A DNA stretch of 64,000 nucleotides from Cellulomonas sp. KH9 (GTDB lineage: Bacteria; Actinomycetota; Actinomycetes; Actinomycetales; Cellulomonadaceae). A model generated the notes under the pieces. It did not search any database. It was not told the origin of the DNA and saw only the letters and a list, made by a program, of their open reading frames with translations. Shown piece by piece: positions 8,900 through 18,249 of the stretch (the stretch's first letter is position 1; each line of letters starts with the position of its first letter). The position numbers were made by a program, and so were the translations under genes. The stretch lies in contig NZ_FOSE01000004.1 in the NCBI RefSeq assembly GCF_900114185.1, forward strand, positions 1-64,000, read 5' to 3'.

Positions 8900-10141
8900 G
8901 TGAACGCAGGCACGCCCGGCCCCCGCACCGGCAGTCGCAGCGCGATCCTCGACGTCATCCGCGCGGCCGGCACCATCAGCCGCGTCGAGCTGACGCGCGC
9001 CACCGGCCTGACGGCCGCGACGGTCTCGACCGTCGTCCGGCGCCTCCTCGACGAGGGTCTGGTGGTCGAGGCCGGCCGCGCCGAGTCCACCGGCGGCAAG
9101 CCCCGGATGCTGCTGCAGCTCGACCCCGACGCGGGCTACGCCGTCGGCGTCCACCTGGACCACGCCGGCATCACGTACGTGATCGCGAACCTCGGCGGCC
9201 AGGTCGTGGCGCGGTGGCGGCGCCCGGGTGCCGGGTCCGACGACCCGCGGGACGTGGTCGGGCGCATCGCGGCCGAGGTCGCGGCCACCACCGCGCGCGT
9301 CGGCGTGGACGGGGACCGGCTGCTCGGCGTCGGCGTCGTGTCGCCCGGTCCGCTGTCGACCACCACCGGCATGACGCTGGCGCCGCCCGTCATGCAGCAC
9401 TGGGCCGACTTCCCGCTGGCCCACGCGATCGAGGACGCGGTCGGGCTGCCCGTCCTGCTCGACAACGACGCGACGGCCGCCGCGCTGGGGGAGTACTGGT
9501 CCGGCGGTGTGCCCACCGGGGCGGTGTGCGCCGCGCTGTACATGGGCACGGGCATCGGGGCGGGGATCATCGTCGACGGGACGGTGTACCGCGGCCGGTC
9601 GTCGAACACGGGCGAGATCGGGCACGTGTGCGTCGACGTCGACGGGCCGCCGTGCTGGTGCGGCTCGCGCGGGTGCATCGAGGTGCTCGCCGGGCCTGCC
9701 GCCGTGGTGGCGCGGGCCACCGAGGCCGGCATCGCGCTGCCGGGTCGCAGCGTGCCCGAGGACTTCGCGGCCCTGGCCCGGGCGGCGGCACGCGGCGAGG
9801 AGGAGCCCGCGCGGCTGCTGCGGGAGTCGGCCCGGTACCTGGCCGCTGCCGCGCAGGTGCTCGCCAACGTGCTCGACCTCGACCTGCTGGTCCTCACGGG
9901 GGCGTCGTTCGCCCAGGCCGGTTCGCTCTACCTGCCGGTCGTCCAGCAGCGCCTCGCCGACGGGTTCTTCGCCCGTGCCACGCACCCGGTGCGCGTCACG
10001 ATCTCCTCGCAGGCGTCCGAGGCCGCCGCCCTGGGCGGTGCCGCGCTGGTGCTGCAGGCGGAGCTGGCTCCCCGGCAGGCGGGGCTGCGGATGGTCGTCG
10101 ACACGATGACCGAGCTGCCCGCGGGCTCCGGCGTCGCCTGA
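8900..10141 (+). CDS. ROK-family transcriptional repressor
   Basis: The 413-residue protein has an N-terminal winged helix-turn-helix (about residues 10-70: AILDVIRAAGTISRVELTRATGLTAATVSTVVRRLLDEGLV) followed by a ROK sugar-kinase-like domain. The latter shows GVGVVSPGPL, LLDNDATAAALGEYW, YMGTGIGAGIIVDG and the ROK zinc signature CWCGSRGCIE. Such XylR/NagC/Mlc-like proteins sense sugars or sugar phosphates and repress catabolic genes. The GTG start has GGGAG seven bases upstream, and a -10-like TAGGCT lies at 8848-8853. Its likely target is the AT-rich mannosidase/alpha-galactosidase control region. It is convergent with the maltokinase gene, ending only 11 bases away. Confidence 0.93.
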   Translation: MNAGTPGPRTGSRSAILDVIRAAGTISRVELTRATGLTAATVSTVVRRLLDEGLVVEAGRAESTGGKPRMLLQLDPDAGYAVGVHLDHAGITYVIANLGGQVVARWRRPGAGSDDPRDVVGRIAAEVAATTARVGVDGDRLLGVGVVSPGPLSTTTGMTLAPPVMQHWADFPLAHAIEDAVGLPVLLDNDATAAALGEYWSGGVPTGAVCAALYMGTGIGAGIIVDGTVYRGRSSNTGEIGHVCVDVDGPPCWCGSRGCIEVLAGPAAVVARATEAGIALPGRSVPEDFAALARAAARGEEEPARLLRESARYLAAAAQVLANVLDLDLLVLTGASFAQAGSLYLPVVQQRLADGFFARATHPVRVTISSQASEAAALGGAALVLQAELAPRQAGLRMVVDTMTELPAGSGVA

Positions 10142-10152
10142 CGCCGTCGCCG

Positions 10153-11445
10153 TCAGCCGAGCAGGCGGTCCAGCCCGGCCTCGGGGATCGGCGCCCAGGT
10201 GGGGCGGTTGCGCGCCTCGTACACGGCCTCGTAGAGCGTCTTGTCGAGCTCGAGCGCGCGCAGCAGCAGCGTGCTGGTCGGGTCGTCCGTCACGCCGTAG
10301 CCCGCGAGCAGGGCCGCCCGGGCGTCCGCGGTCCACGCGGCCGCGGGTGCGCCGCTCAGGCCCCCGACCGCCGCGGCGTAGTCGAACGACCGCAGCAGGC
10401 CTGCGACGTCCCGCAGCGCGAGGTCCGGCAGGACGCGGGCGGCCAACGGCGCCAGCGGCTCACCCTCGAAGTCGATGACGAACCAGCGGCCCGCCGAGCG
10501 CAGCACCTGCCCCAGGTGCAGGTCGCCGTGCACACGCTGCCGCGCCGGCGTCGCGGGCAGGGCGGCCACCTCCGCGGCCACGGCCGCGACCGCCGGCTCC
10601 CGGTCGGCGAGCGACGGCACGGCATCGACGGCCCACGCGAACCGCTCGCGCAGGGACCGCGCCAGCGCCTCCCCGCCGGCGGGGTCGGGATCCGCCCCGA
10701 ACGCCCGCACCAGCGCCGCGTGCATCCCCGCGACGGTCGTGCCCAGCTCCGTCGCCGGACCGCCGAACGCTCGCCCCTCGGACGCCCACGCGCACGCCAG
10801 CTCGAACCCGTCCTGCGCACCCGGCACGAACGCGCTCAGGACACCCAGGTAGCCGACCACGGGGTCGCCGTCCGGACCGGGCCACCGCGCCTGCGACCAC
10901 GCCAGAGGGGCCGGGACACCGTCCCACCCCGCCTCCACCAGCCGCCGCGGCACGTCGATGTCCGGGTTCTCGCCCGCGGCGACCGCGCGCAGCACCTTGA
11001 GCATCCCCACCGGGGTGCCGTCCGGCGCGGGCAGCACGACCGAGGTGTTCGACTGCTCGCCGGTCACCACCCGCGCGCCCGTCACGTCGACCTCGGCCCC
11101 CGGCCCGTCCGCCCCCGCGAGCCAGGCCCGCAGGAACCGGGCGTCCCCCGTCGCGTCCAGCACCGTCCGGCCGCCGACCTCCCCGACGACCGAGGCGCGG
11201 TCGGTCCCGACGGGCGCCGCCCCGGGCAGCAGCACCAGCGGGACCTGCAGCAGCACGTCCCGGCCGGCCGCGTCGACCCGCACGAGCAGGACCCGCACGT
11301 CGTCGGCCAGATGCACCGCACCCACCGGAGACAGCCGCGCGGCGGACCCCTTCGCGGGGTACCAGCGGCGGTGCGGCAGCCACGCGTGCAGCAGCCCCAC
11401 CAGCTCGTGGTCGACGTCGTCGGGGGCACGTGCGTCGAGGATCAC
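10153..11445 (-). CDS. mak: maltokinase (Mak/Pep2)
   Basis: Maltokinase makes maltose-1-phosphate from maltose and ATP, the substrate of GlgE. The 430-residue protein has an N-terminal cap ([12 protein letters not shown]) and a kinase fold of the aminoglycoside-phosphotransferase type: [15 protein letters not shown] with the ATP-binding lysine, [11 protein letters not shown] with the catalytic aspartate, and FVIDFEGEP for metal binding. The GTG start overlaps the treS stop by four bases (GTGA), so both are translated together; in many actinobacteria the two are fused. It is the last gene of the glgE-treS-mak operon. Confidence 0.94.
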   Translation of the reverse strand: MILDARAPDDVDHELVGLLHAWLPHRRWYPAKGSAARLSPVGAVHLADDVRVLLVRVDAAGRDVLLQVPLVLLPGAAPVGTDRASVVGEVGGRTVLDATGDARFLRAWLAGADGPGAEVDVTGARVVTGEQSNTSVVLPAPDGTPVGMLKVLRAVAAGENPDIDVPRRLVEAGWDGVPAPLAWSQARWPGPDGDPVVGYLGVLSAFVPGAQDGFELACAWASEGRAFGGPATELGTTVAGMHAALVRAFGADPDPAGGEALARSLRERFAWAVDAVPSLADREPAVAAVAAEVAALPATPARQRVHGDLHLGQVLRSAGRWFVIDFEGEPLAPLAARVLPDLALRDVAGLLRSFDYAAAVGGLSGAPAAAWTADARAALLAGYGVTDDPTSTLLLRALELDKTLYEAVYEARNRPTWAPIPEAGLDRLLG

Positions 11446-13340
11446 GGCGCCGTCAGCTCCAGCCAGTAGAACTCGCGCGACCCGAGAGTGAACGTGAGGG
11501 TCCCGTCGTCGCGCACGTCGGGGAAGTGCGACCCGCCGAACACGTCGCGGGCGGACCAGCCGGTGTGCTCGGGGAGCGTCACCGTCGCCGCGCGGGCCGT
11601 CGCCGCCAGGTTGGCCACCACGAGGATCGTCTCGTCCTCCGTGCGGCGCAGGAACGTCAGCACCGCCTCGTTGTCGCAGGACACGACGTCGAACGTGCCG
11701 AGACCCAGCGCACGGTGCTGCCGGCGGACCGCCAGCATGCCGTGCACCCAGTGCAGCAGGGACGTCGGCTGCGCCAGCTGCGACTCCACGTTGACGTTGC
11801 CGTAGTGGTAGACGAGCGACTGCACCAGCGGCAGGTAGAGCTTGCCGGGGTCCGCGGTGGAGAACCCGGCGTTGCGGTCCGGCGTCCACTGCATCGGCGT
11901 GCGCACCGCGTCACGGTCCGCGAGCCAGATGTTGTCACCCATGCCGATCTCGTCGCCGTAGTACAGGCACGGGCTGCCCGGCAGCGACAGCAGCAGCGCG
12001 TGCGCCAGCTCGATCTCCTTGCGGGAGTTGTCGAGCAGCGGCGCGAGCCGGCGGCGGATGCCGATGTTGGCGCGCATCCGCGAGTCCGGTGCGTACCAGC
12101 CGTACATCGACGCGCGCTCCTCGGTGGAGACCATCTCGAGCGTCAGCTCGTCGTGGTTGCGCAGGAACGTGCTCCACTGCCCGCTCGCCGGGATCGGCGG
12201 GGTGTCCGCGAGGATGTCGACGATCTGGGTGGCCCGCTGGTCGCGCAGCGCGTAGTAGATGCGCGGCATGACGGGGAAGTGGAAGCACATGTGGCACTCC
12301 GGCTCCTCGTCGGTGCCGAAGTAGTGCACCACGTCCTCGGGCCACTGGTTCGCCTCGGCCAGCATGATGCGGCCCGGGAACTCCTCGTCGATCATCCGGC
12401 GGACCTTGCGCAGGAACTCGTGCGTCTCCGGCAGGTTCTCGCAGTTGGTGCCCTCGGCCTCGAAGAGGTACGGCACGGCGTCCAGGCGGAAGCCGTCCAC
12501 CCCGAGGTGCAGCCAGAACCGCGCGACGTCCATCATCGCGTCGACCACGCGCGGGTTCTCGAAGTTCAGGTCCGGCTGGTGGCTGAAGAACCGGTGCCAG
12601 AAGTACTGGCGCCGCACGGGGTCGAACGTCCAGTTCGACGTCTCGGTGTCCACGAAGATGATGCGGGCGTCGTGGTAGCGGGTGTTGTCGTCGCTCCACA
12701 CGTAGAAGTCCCCGTACGGGCCGTCCGGGTCGGAGCGGGAGGCCTGGAACCACGGGTGCTGGTCGCTGGTGTGGTTCATCACCAGGTCGACGACGATCCG
12801 CATGCCGCGCCGGTGGCACTCGATGACGAGCATGCGGAAGTCGTCGAGCGTCCCGTACTGCGGGGCCACCGCGGTGTAGTCCGACACGTCGTACCCGCCG
12901 TCGCGCATGGGCGAGGGGTAGAACGGCGGCAGCCACAGGCAGTCGACGCCCAGCCACTGCAGGTAGTCGAGACGCTGGATGAGGCCGGGCAGGTCACCGC
13001 TGCCGTTGCCCGAGGAGTCCGCGAACGTGCGCAGCATGACCTCGTAGAACACGGCGGTGCGGTACCACTCGGGGTCGGTGTCGCGCCCGCCGGACGGCAG
13101 CGGCGTCGGCACGTCGGGCTGCCGGCGACCGGGCAGCCCGGACAGGGCGATCGCCGCGGTCGTCGGGGGCGGCTCGCGGTGGACCGGGACCGCGTCGGGG
13201 GACGGCACGGAGCCCGGGGGCGGGGTGCCCACCGGCGGCTCCGTCGACCGCGTCGGGGTGCCGAGCACCGGGGTCCGGGGCGCGCGCGGATCGCCCGACG
13301 CGGAGGCGGCACCCTCCGGGGGCGGGAGCACGGGCCTCAT
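11442..13340 (-). CDS. treS: trehalose synthase TreS (maltose glucosylmutase, GH13)
   Basis: TreS interconverts trehalose and maltose. The GH13 barrel begins with [18 protein letters not shown], then [38 protein letters not shown] with nucleophile Asp287, [11 protein letters not shown] with acid/base Glu329, and [12 protein letters not shown], followed by the C-terminal beta domain. At 632 residues it carries an extra 75-90 residue N-terminal segment rich in Pro, Thr and Gly (starting [13 protein letters not shown]) that is probably disordered. The ATG overlaps the glgE stop (ATGA). If the extension is not translated, a later start is possible, but the coupling favours 13340. Confidence 0.94.
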   Translation of the reverse strand: MRPVLPPPEGAASASGDPRAPRTPVLGTPTRSTEPPVGTPPPGSVPSPDAVPVHREPPPTTAAIALSGLPGRRQPDVPTPLPSGGRDTDPEWYRTAVFYEVMLRTFADSSGNGSGDLPGLIQRLDYLQWLGVDCLWLPPFYPSPMRDGGYDVSDYTAVAPQYGTLDDFRMLVIECHRRGMRIVVDLVMNHTSDQHPWFQASRSDPDGPYGDFYVWSDDNTRYHDARIIFVDTETSNWTFDPVRRQYFWHRFFSHQPDLNFENPRVVDAMMDVARFWLHLGVDGFRLDAVPYLFEAEGTNCENLPETHEFLRKVRRMIDEEFPGRIMLAEANQWPEDVVHYFGTDEEPECHMCFHFPVMPRIYYALRDQRATQIVDILADTPPIPASGQWSTFLRNHDELTLEMVSTEERASMYGWYAPDSRMRANIGIRRRLAPLLDNSRKEIELAHALLLSLPGSPCLYYGDEIGMGDNIWLADRDAVRTPMQWTPDRNAGFSTADPGKLYLPLVQSLVYHYGNVNVESQLAQPTSLLHWVHGMLAVRRQHRALGLGTFDVVSCDNEAVLTFLRRTEDETILVVANLAATARAATVTLPEHTGWSARDVFGGSHFPDVRDDGTLTFTLGSREFYWLELTAP

Positions 13341-15469
13341 CGTGCCTCGTGCGGGTGCTCGAGGTGGACCACGTGCGCGACGCTCACCATCGGGTCGAGC
13401 CGGACGTAGACCTGGTCGGACCAGGCGTACGTCTCGCCGGACAGCGCGTCGTGCGCGGCCACCGGCCGGTCCGCGGGGAGGCCGAAGGCGCTCAGGTCCA
13501 GGTACGCCACGCCCTCGCGGGCGTTGTGCGGGTCGATGTTCACGACCACGACCACGGTGTCCGGCCGGCCCGTGGGCGAGTGGGCGGCGTCGAGGTGGCG
13601 CGAGAAGCACACGAGCGCGTCGTCGGTCGTCGGGTGCACCCGCACGTTGCGCAGCTGCTGCAGCGCCGGGTGCGCGCGCCGGATCTCGTTGAGCCGCCCC
13701 AGGAGCAGGGCGATCCCGAGGTCGTCGGCACGGGCCCAGTCCCGCGGCCGGAACTCGTACTTCTCGTTGTCGATCTGCTCCTCCACCCCGGGCCGGGGCA
13801 CGTTCTCGACCAGCTCGTAGCCGGAGTACACGCCCCAGGTGGGCGACCCCGTCGCCGCCAGCACGGCGCGCACGGCGAAGCCGGGGACCCCGCCGTGCTG
13901 CAGGTACGGCGGCAGGATGTCGTGCGTCGTCGGCCAGAAGCTCGGGCGCAGCCAGGCGGCCTCCTCGCCGCCGACCCGGGCGAGGTACTCCTCGAGCTCC
14001 GCCTTGGTGTTGCGCCAGGTGAAGTACGTGTACGACTGGTGGAAGCCGATCTTGGCCAGCGTCAGCATCATCGCCGGGCGGGTGAACGCCTCGGACAGGA
14101 AGATCACCTCGGGGTGCGAGGCCCGGACGTCCGCCAGCAGCCGCTGCCAGAACGACAGGGGCTTGGTGTGCGGGTTGTCGACGCGGAACGCCGTCACCCC
14201 GTGGTCGATCCACACCTGCACGACCCGGCGGACCTCGGCGTAGATCCCCTCGGGGTCGTTGTCGAAGTTCAGGGGGTAGATGTCCTGGTACTTCTTCGGC
14301 GGGTTCTCCGCGTAGGCGATCGTGCCGTCGGCCCGCGTGGTGAACCACTCCGGGTGCTCCGTGACCCACGGGTGGTCCGGCGAGGCCTGCAGCGCGAGGT
14401 CGAGCGCGACCTCCAGCCCCAGCGAGCGGGCCCGCGCGACGAAGGCGGTGAAGTCGTCGAACGTCCCGAGCGTCGGCTCGATGGCGTCGTGCCCGCCGTC
14501 CGGGGAGCCGATGGCGTAGGGCGAGCCCGGGTCGCCGGGCAGCGCGGCCAGGGCGTTGTTCCGGCCCTTGCGGTACGTGGTGCCGATGGGGTGGATCGGG
14601 GTCAGGTACACGACGTCGAAGCCCATCGCGGCGATGCGCGGCAGCTGGTTGGCGGCCGTGCGCAGCGTCCCGGACGTCCACCGCTGGGTGGTCTCGTCGT
14701 ACGTCGCGCCGTGGGACCGCGGGAACATCTCGTACCACGAGCCGGTGAGCGCCAGGCGGCGGTGCACGACCAGGGGGTAGGCCCGCGACCGCGTGACCAG
14801 GTCGCGCAGCGGCGCGCGGTCGAGCACCTCACGGACCTCGGGCGCCAGCGCCGCGGCGAGCCGCGCGAGCGGGGGACGGGACGTGTCGCGCAGCCCGGCG
14901 ACCGCGTCGAGGAGGACGCGGGCGTCGCGCGGGCGCATCGCGTCCTCGCCGGTGCGGCCGGCGGCGCGCAGCAGCACGAGCTCGCCCTCGGTGAGCATGA
15001 GCTCGACGTCGATGCCCGCCTCGACCTTGATCGCGGCGTCGTGCGCCCACGTGCCGTACGGGTCGGACCAGCCCTCGACGCGGAAGGACCACTCGCCCTC
15101 GACGTCCGGGACCAGGCGGGCCTCGTACCGGTCGAGGCCGGGCGCGATGTCGACCATGCGCGCCGAGGAGTGGACCGAGCCGTCGGGCCGCAGCAGCACC
15201 GCCGTCGCACCGAGCGCGTCGTGGCCCTCACGGATCACGGTCGCCCGCACGGGCACCGCCTCGCCCACCACCGCCTTCGCGGGGAAGCGTCCCTCCTCGG
15301 CGACGGGGTAGACGTCGAGCACCGGGATGCGACCCACGGGCACCACGGGCACGGGGGCGTCCGTGGCCGGGGTCACGGTGGGCTGCGGCGGCAGCACGGG
15401 GGCGACGGCACGTGCGGGGCCGGGGGATGTGGCCGGTGACGTGCGACGAGAACGGCGGGGAGTCGTCAC
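13337..15469 (-). CDS. glgE: alpha-1,4-glucan:maltose-1-phosphate maltosyltransferase GlgE
   Basis: GlgE elongates alpha-1,4-glucan using maltose-1-phosphate. The 710-residue protein has the GH13_3 arrangement: N-terminal beta-sandwich ([47 protein letters not shown]), then [64 protein letters not shown] with nucleophile Asp431 and [12 protein letters not shown] with general acid Glu460. Length matches the Streptomyces and Mycobacterium enzymes. The GTG at 15469 is supported by a -10 box seven bases upstream, implying a leaderless mRNA; the first 45 residues are a low-complexity basic/proline region. It leads the operon glgE-treS-mak and is divergent from the phosphorylase-like gene. Confidence 0.95.
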   Translation of the reverse strand: MTTPRRSRRTSPATSPGPARAVAPVLPPQPTVTPATDAPVPVVPVGRIPVLDVYPVAEEGRFPAKAVVGEAVPVRATVIREGHDALGATAVLLRPDGSVHSSARMVDIAPGLDRYEARLVPDVEGEWSFRVEGWSDPYGTWAHDAAIKVEAGIDVELMLTEGELVLLRAAGRTGEDAMRPRDARVLLDAVAGLRDTSRPPLARLAAALAPEVREVLDRAPLRDLVTRSRAYPLVVHRRLALTGSWYEMFPRSHGATYDETTQRWTSGTLRTAANQLPRIAAMGFDVVYLTPIHPIGTTYRKGRNNALAALPGDPGSPYAIGSPDGGHDAIEPTLGTFDDFTAFVARARSLGLEVALDLALQASPDHPWVTEHPEWFTTRADGTIAYAENPPKKYQDIYPLNFDNDPEGIYAEVRRVVQVWIDHGVTAFRVDNPHTKPLSFWQRLLADVRASHPEVIFLSEAFTRPAMMLTLAKIGFHQSYTYFTWRNTKAELEEYLARVGGEEAAWLRPSFWPTTHDILPPYLQHGGVPGFAVRAVLAATGSPTWGVYSGYELVENVPRPGVEEQIDNEKYEFRPRDWARADDLGIALLLGRLNEIRRAHPALQQLRNVRVHPTTDDALVCFSRHLDAAHSPTGRPDTVVVVVNIDPHNAREGVAYLDLSAFGLPADRPVAAHDALSGETYAWSDQVYVRLDPMVSVAHVVHLEHPHEAR

Positions 15470-15476
15470 GGTCCCG

Positions 15477-15482
15477 AACCTA
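15477..15482 (-). promoter_or_regulatory. -10 box of a leaderless glgE transcript
   Basis: TAGGTT on the minus strand followed by seven bases and the GTG start of glgE. The spacing puts the transcription start at the first codon. No convincing -35 hexamer or ribosome binding site is present. Confidence 0.55.
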
Positions 15483-15623
15483 TCCGTCCTGCAGGGGTGG
15501 CGGCATCCGGTGGGCGGCGCGTCGCGTGCCCGCCGCGCCGCGGGACGCCGTCGGCGGTCCGGCAGCCGGACGCTCGTCCGGGTCGGACGTCCAGGACGGG
15601 CTGTGCGATCCGTCCGTTCTGCG

Positions 15624-15629
15624 TAGTCT
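15624..15629 (+). promoter_or_regulatory. -10 box of a leaderless transcript for the phosphorylase-like gene
   Basis: TAGTCT followed by six bases and the GTG start at 15636; no Shine-Dalgarno sequence lies between them. With the glgE box it defines a divergent promoter pair inside a 166-base interval. Confidence 0.55.
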
Positions 15630-15635
15630 GCGCGC

Positions 15636-18221
15636 GTGAGAGCCATCCGCCGGTTCACCGTCCGCACCCTCCTGCCTGCACCGTTGGCCGAGCTCGAGGA
15701 GCTCGCGCACGACCTGCGGTGGTCCTGGCACCCGCCGACGCGTGCCGTCCTCGCCGACGTCGACCCGGTGGCCTGGTCCCGCGTGGGCGGGGACCCCGCC
15801 GCCCTGCTCGACGCGCTCGACCCCGAGCGGGTCGCCGCCGCCGCCGCGGACCCCGCGCTGGTGGCGCGCGTCCGGGCCGCGGCGGCGGACCTGCGGGCGT
15901 ACCGCACGGGACCGCGGTGGTACCAGCGCCAGGGCGGGGCCGCGCTGCCCGCCGCCGTCGCGTGGTTCCCGCCCGGCCCCGACGACGCCCCCCGGGCCGC
16001 CGCCGCCGCCCCCGGGCCCCACGGCCTGGAGGCCCTCGCGGACGACCACGTGCGCGCGGCGTCCGACCTGGGCGTCCCGCTGGTCGCCGTCGGGCTCGTC
16101 GACGACCAGCGGCGCCCGACGGCCCACGGCACCCGGGACCTCGGTCCCGGCGCGCCCCCGTCGCCCACGGAGGACGGCGGCGCCGCGCCGCTGCTGCGGG
16201 AGCCCGACGGGACCCCGGTCGTCGTGCAGGTGGCAACACCCGGGAGCGCGCTGCGCGCCCGCGTCCGCGTCGCCCGTGCCGGTCGCGTCCCGCTGCTGCT
16301 CCTCGACCCCGTGGAGCCGGGGACCCCGACGGCCGGGGGACGGGCCACGGCGGGACCCGCCGCCGAGCGGTCCGCCGCCGTGCGTCGGCTCGAGCGGGCC
16401 CTGCTGCGGGGGGTCGGCGGGCTGCAGGCGGTGCGTGCCCACGCGCGTCTCACCGGTGCGCCGCAGCCCGAGGTGGTGCACGCCGGCGGCGCGCACGCCG
16501 GGTTCGTCGGGCTGGAGCGGGTGCGTGAGCTCGTCGCCGCCGGCGCGACGTACGACGCCGCGCTCGAGCTGGTCCGGGCGACGTCCGTCCTCGCCGTGCA
16601 GGTGCCCGGCCCGGCGACGGTGCTCGACGGCGCGCTGGTGGCCGAGCACCTCGCGGCGCTCGACCCCGCCGGCGACCTGCCCACGACCGACGTCCTGGCG
16701 CTGGGCGCGCGGGCCGGGGGCGAGGCCGACGCGCCCGTCGACACCGCCGTCCTCGCGCTGCGCCTGGCCGACCGGGCGAGCGGCGACTCCCGCCGTCACG
16801 GCCGCACGTGCCGCGAGGCGTACGCCGACCTGTGGCCCGGCTTCGACCCCCAGGAGGTCCCGATCGGCTCGGTCACCGCCGGCGTGCACGCGCCCACGTG
16901 GGTCGCGCCCGAGGTCACGGACCTGGGCGCGCGCCGGATGAGCGCGCGCGACCTGGCCACCGGCGCGGGGTGGGACGTCGGCGGGCCCGTCGACGACGCC
17001 GACCTCTGGGAGCTGCGTCGTCGGCTGCGTGCGCGACTCGACGACCTGCTCCCGGGCGGGGCGGACGGGCCGCGCCCGTCGGCGCCGGGTACCGTCCCCG
17101 CCGAGCCGCTGACCGTGGGCGTGGTGCACCGGCCGTCGTCGGGCGGCGCACCCCTGGACCTGCTCCTCGACGACCCGGACCGCCTGGCCGCGCTGCTGCT
17201 CGACGCGGCCCGTCCCGTGCGCCTGGTCGTCGCCGCCGGGCCGGGCGGCGTCCCCGCCGCGCTCGGTGCGCTCGCGGACCGGCCGGACCTCGACGGCCGG
17301 CTCGTCGTCCTCACCGACGCCTCGTCCGACCTGCTGCGAGCGCTCCACGCCGGCTGCGACGTGTGGCTCGACACGCCCGTGGACCCGTCGGGTGCGAGCA
17401 CCGCGTCGGGGATGCGCGCGGCGCTCAACGGCGTCCTCACCCTCGCCGTGCGCGACGGCTGGTGGGACGAGTGGTACGACGGCGAGGACGGCTGGGCGCT
17501 GCCGCGGCCCGCGCCCGAGGACGGCGACGAGGGCACGGCGCAGCGCGCCGCGGTCCTGCACGACGTCCTCGCGGAGCAGGTGGTGACCTGCTTCCACGAG
17601 CGGGACGGCGACGGGCTGCCGCGCCGCTGGCTGGCGGCGGTCCGCCGCACGCTCGTCACCCTCGCGCCCAAGGTGCAGGCGACGCGCATGGTCGCGGACC
17701 ACGTCGCGCACCTCTACGCGCCGGCCGCCGCGGCGGGCGCCGCCCTGGCGGCCGACGACCTCGCCGGCGCCGTCGCGCTCGCGGGCTGGCGGTCGCGGGT
17801 GCGGTCCGCGTGGCCGGGGGTCGCCGTCGCCGACGTCGAGGTCACGGGCGCCGGCACGCCACCGCGGGTCGGTGACGTGCTGCACGTCCGGGCGTCGGTC
17901 ACGCTCGGCGGCCTGCTGCCCGACGACGTCGCGGTCCAGGTGGTGCACGGCCCCGTGGGCCCGGACGACGAGATCACGGACCTGCACGTCGCGGCCCTCG
18001 TGCAGGCGGCCCCCGCCGCCGACGCGCCGGACGCCGTCGACGCGCCGGACGCCGACGCGGGCACCGGCGGCGTCGGCCGGACCGAGGGCGGCCGGTACGC
18101 GTACGTCGGGGAGGTCGGGCTGACGCGCGCCGGACCGTTCGGGTGGACCGTGCGGGTGGTGCCCCGGCACGACGCGCTCACCTCGGTGGCCGCGACGGGG
18201 CTGGTGGCGACCGCGGGCTGA
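15636..18221 (+). CDS. glycogen-phosphorylase-like protein (GT35) with a lost active site
   Basis: The 861-residue protein is collinear with actinobacterial alpha-glucan phosphorylase: the N-terminal DUF3417-type module (RRFTVRTLLPAPLAELEELAHDLRWSW), ASDLGVPLVAVGL, LWPGFDPQEVPIGSVTAGVHAPTW, GCDVWLDTPVDPSG, MRAALNGVLTLAVRDGWWDEWYDG and the C-terminal beta domain are all recognisable. Key catalytic elements are altered. The PLP-binding lysine of the SGMKAALNG motif is Arg594 (CGC at 17415-17417). The GGLGILAGDH loop is GPHGLEALADDH (127-138). NEGHAGF is AGGAHAGF (283-290). The GFARRVPTYKR phosphate-binding segment is GVVHRPSSGGA (495-505), and NGVH is AGVH. It cannot plausibly bind PLP as a Schiff base, so it is probably a pseudoenzyme. 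It is divergent from glgE. Normal length and lack of stops argue against a recent pseudogene. Confidence 0.85.
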   Translation: MRAIRRFTVRTLLPAPLAELEELAHDLRWSWHPPTRAVLADVDPVAWSRVGGDPAALLDALDPERVAAAAADPALVARVRAAAADLRAYRTGPRWYQRQGGAALPAAVAWFPPGPDDAPRAAAAAPGPHGLEALADDHVRAASDLGVPLVAVGLVDDQRRPTAHGTRDLGPGAPPSPTEDGGAAPLLREPDGTPVVVQVATPGSALRARVRVARAGRVPLLLLDPVEPGTPTAGGRATAGPAAERSAAVRRLERALLRGVGGLQAVRAHARLTGAPQPEVVHAGGAHAGFVGLERVRELVAAGATYDAALELVRATSVLAVQVPGPATVLDGALVAEHLAALDPAGDLPTTDVLALGARAGGEADAPVDTAVLALRLADRASGDSRRHGRTCREAYADLWPGFDPQEVPIGSVTAGVHAPTWVAPEVTDLGARRMSARDLATGAGWDVGGPVDDADLWELRRRLRARLDDLLPGGADGPRPSAPGTVPAEPLTVGVVHRPSSGGAPLDLLLDDPDRLAALLLDAARPVRLVVAAGPGGVPAALGALADRPDLDGRLVVLTDASSDLLRALHAGCDVWLDTPVDPSGASTASGMRAALNGVLTLAVRDGWWDEWYDGEDGWALPRPAPEDGDEGTAQRAAVLHDVLAEQVVTCFHERDGDGLPRRWLAAVRRTLVTLAPKVQATRMVADHVAHLYAPAAAAGAALAADDLAGAVALAGWRSRVRSAWPGVAVADVEVTGAGTPPRVGDVLHVRASVTLGGLLPDDVAVQVVHGPVGPDDEITDLHVAALVQAAPAADAPDAVDAPDADAGTGGVGRTEGGRYAYVGEVGLTRAGPFGWTVRVVPRHDALTSVAATGLVATAG

Positions 18222-18249
18222 CGGGCGCGGGTCGGCGGGGCGGTCGTGC

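Noticed and set aside
6506-10141. 1211-codon open frame that appears to fuse a large protein to the ROK regulator
   Set aside because: The first 800 codons are an Arg/Ala/Pro-rich out-of-frame reading of the alpha-galactosidase; only the part from 8900 is a real protein, and a terminator-like hairpin separates the genes.
15636-18221. Functional glycogen phosphorylase glgP
   Set aside because: The PLP lysine and several substrate-binding motifs are absent, so the catalytic name is not used despite clear homology.
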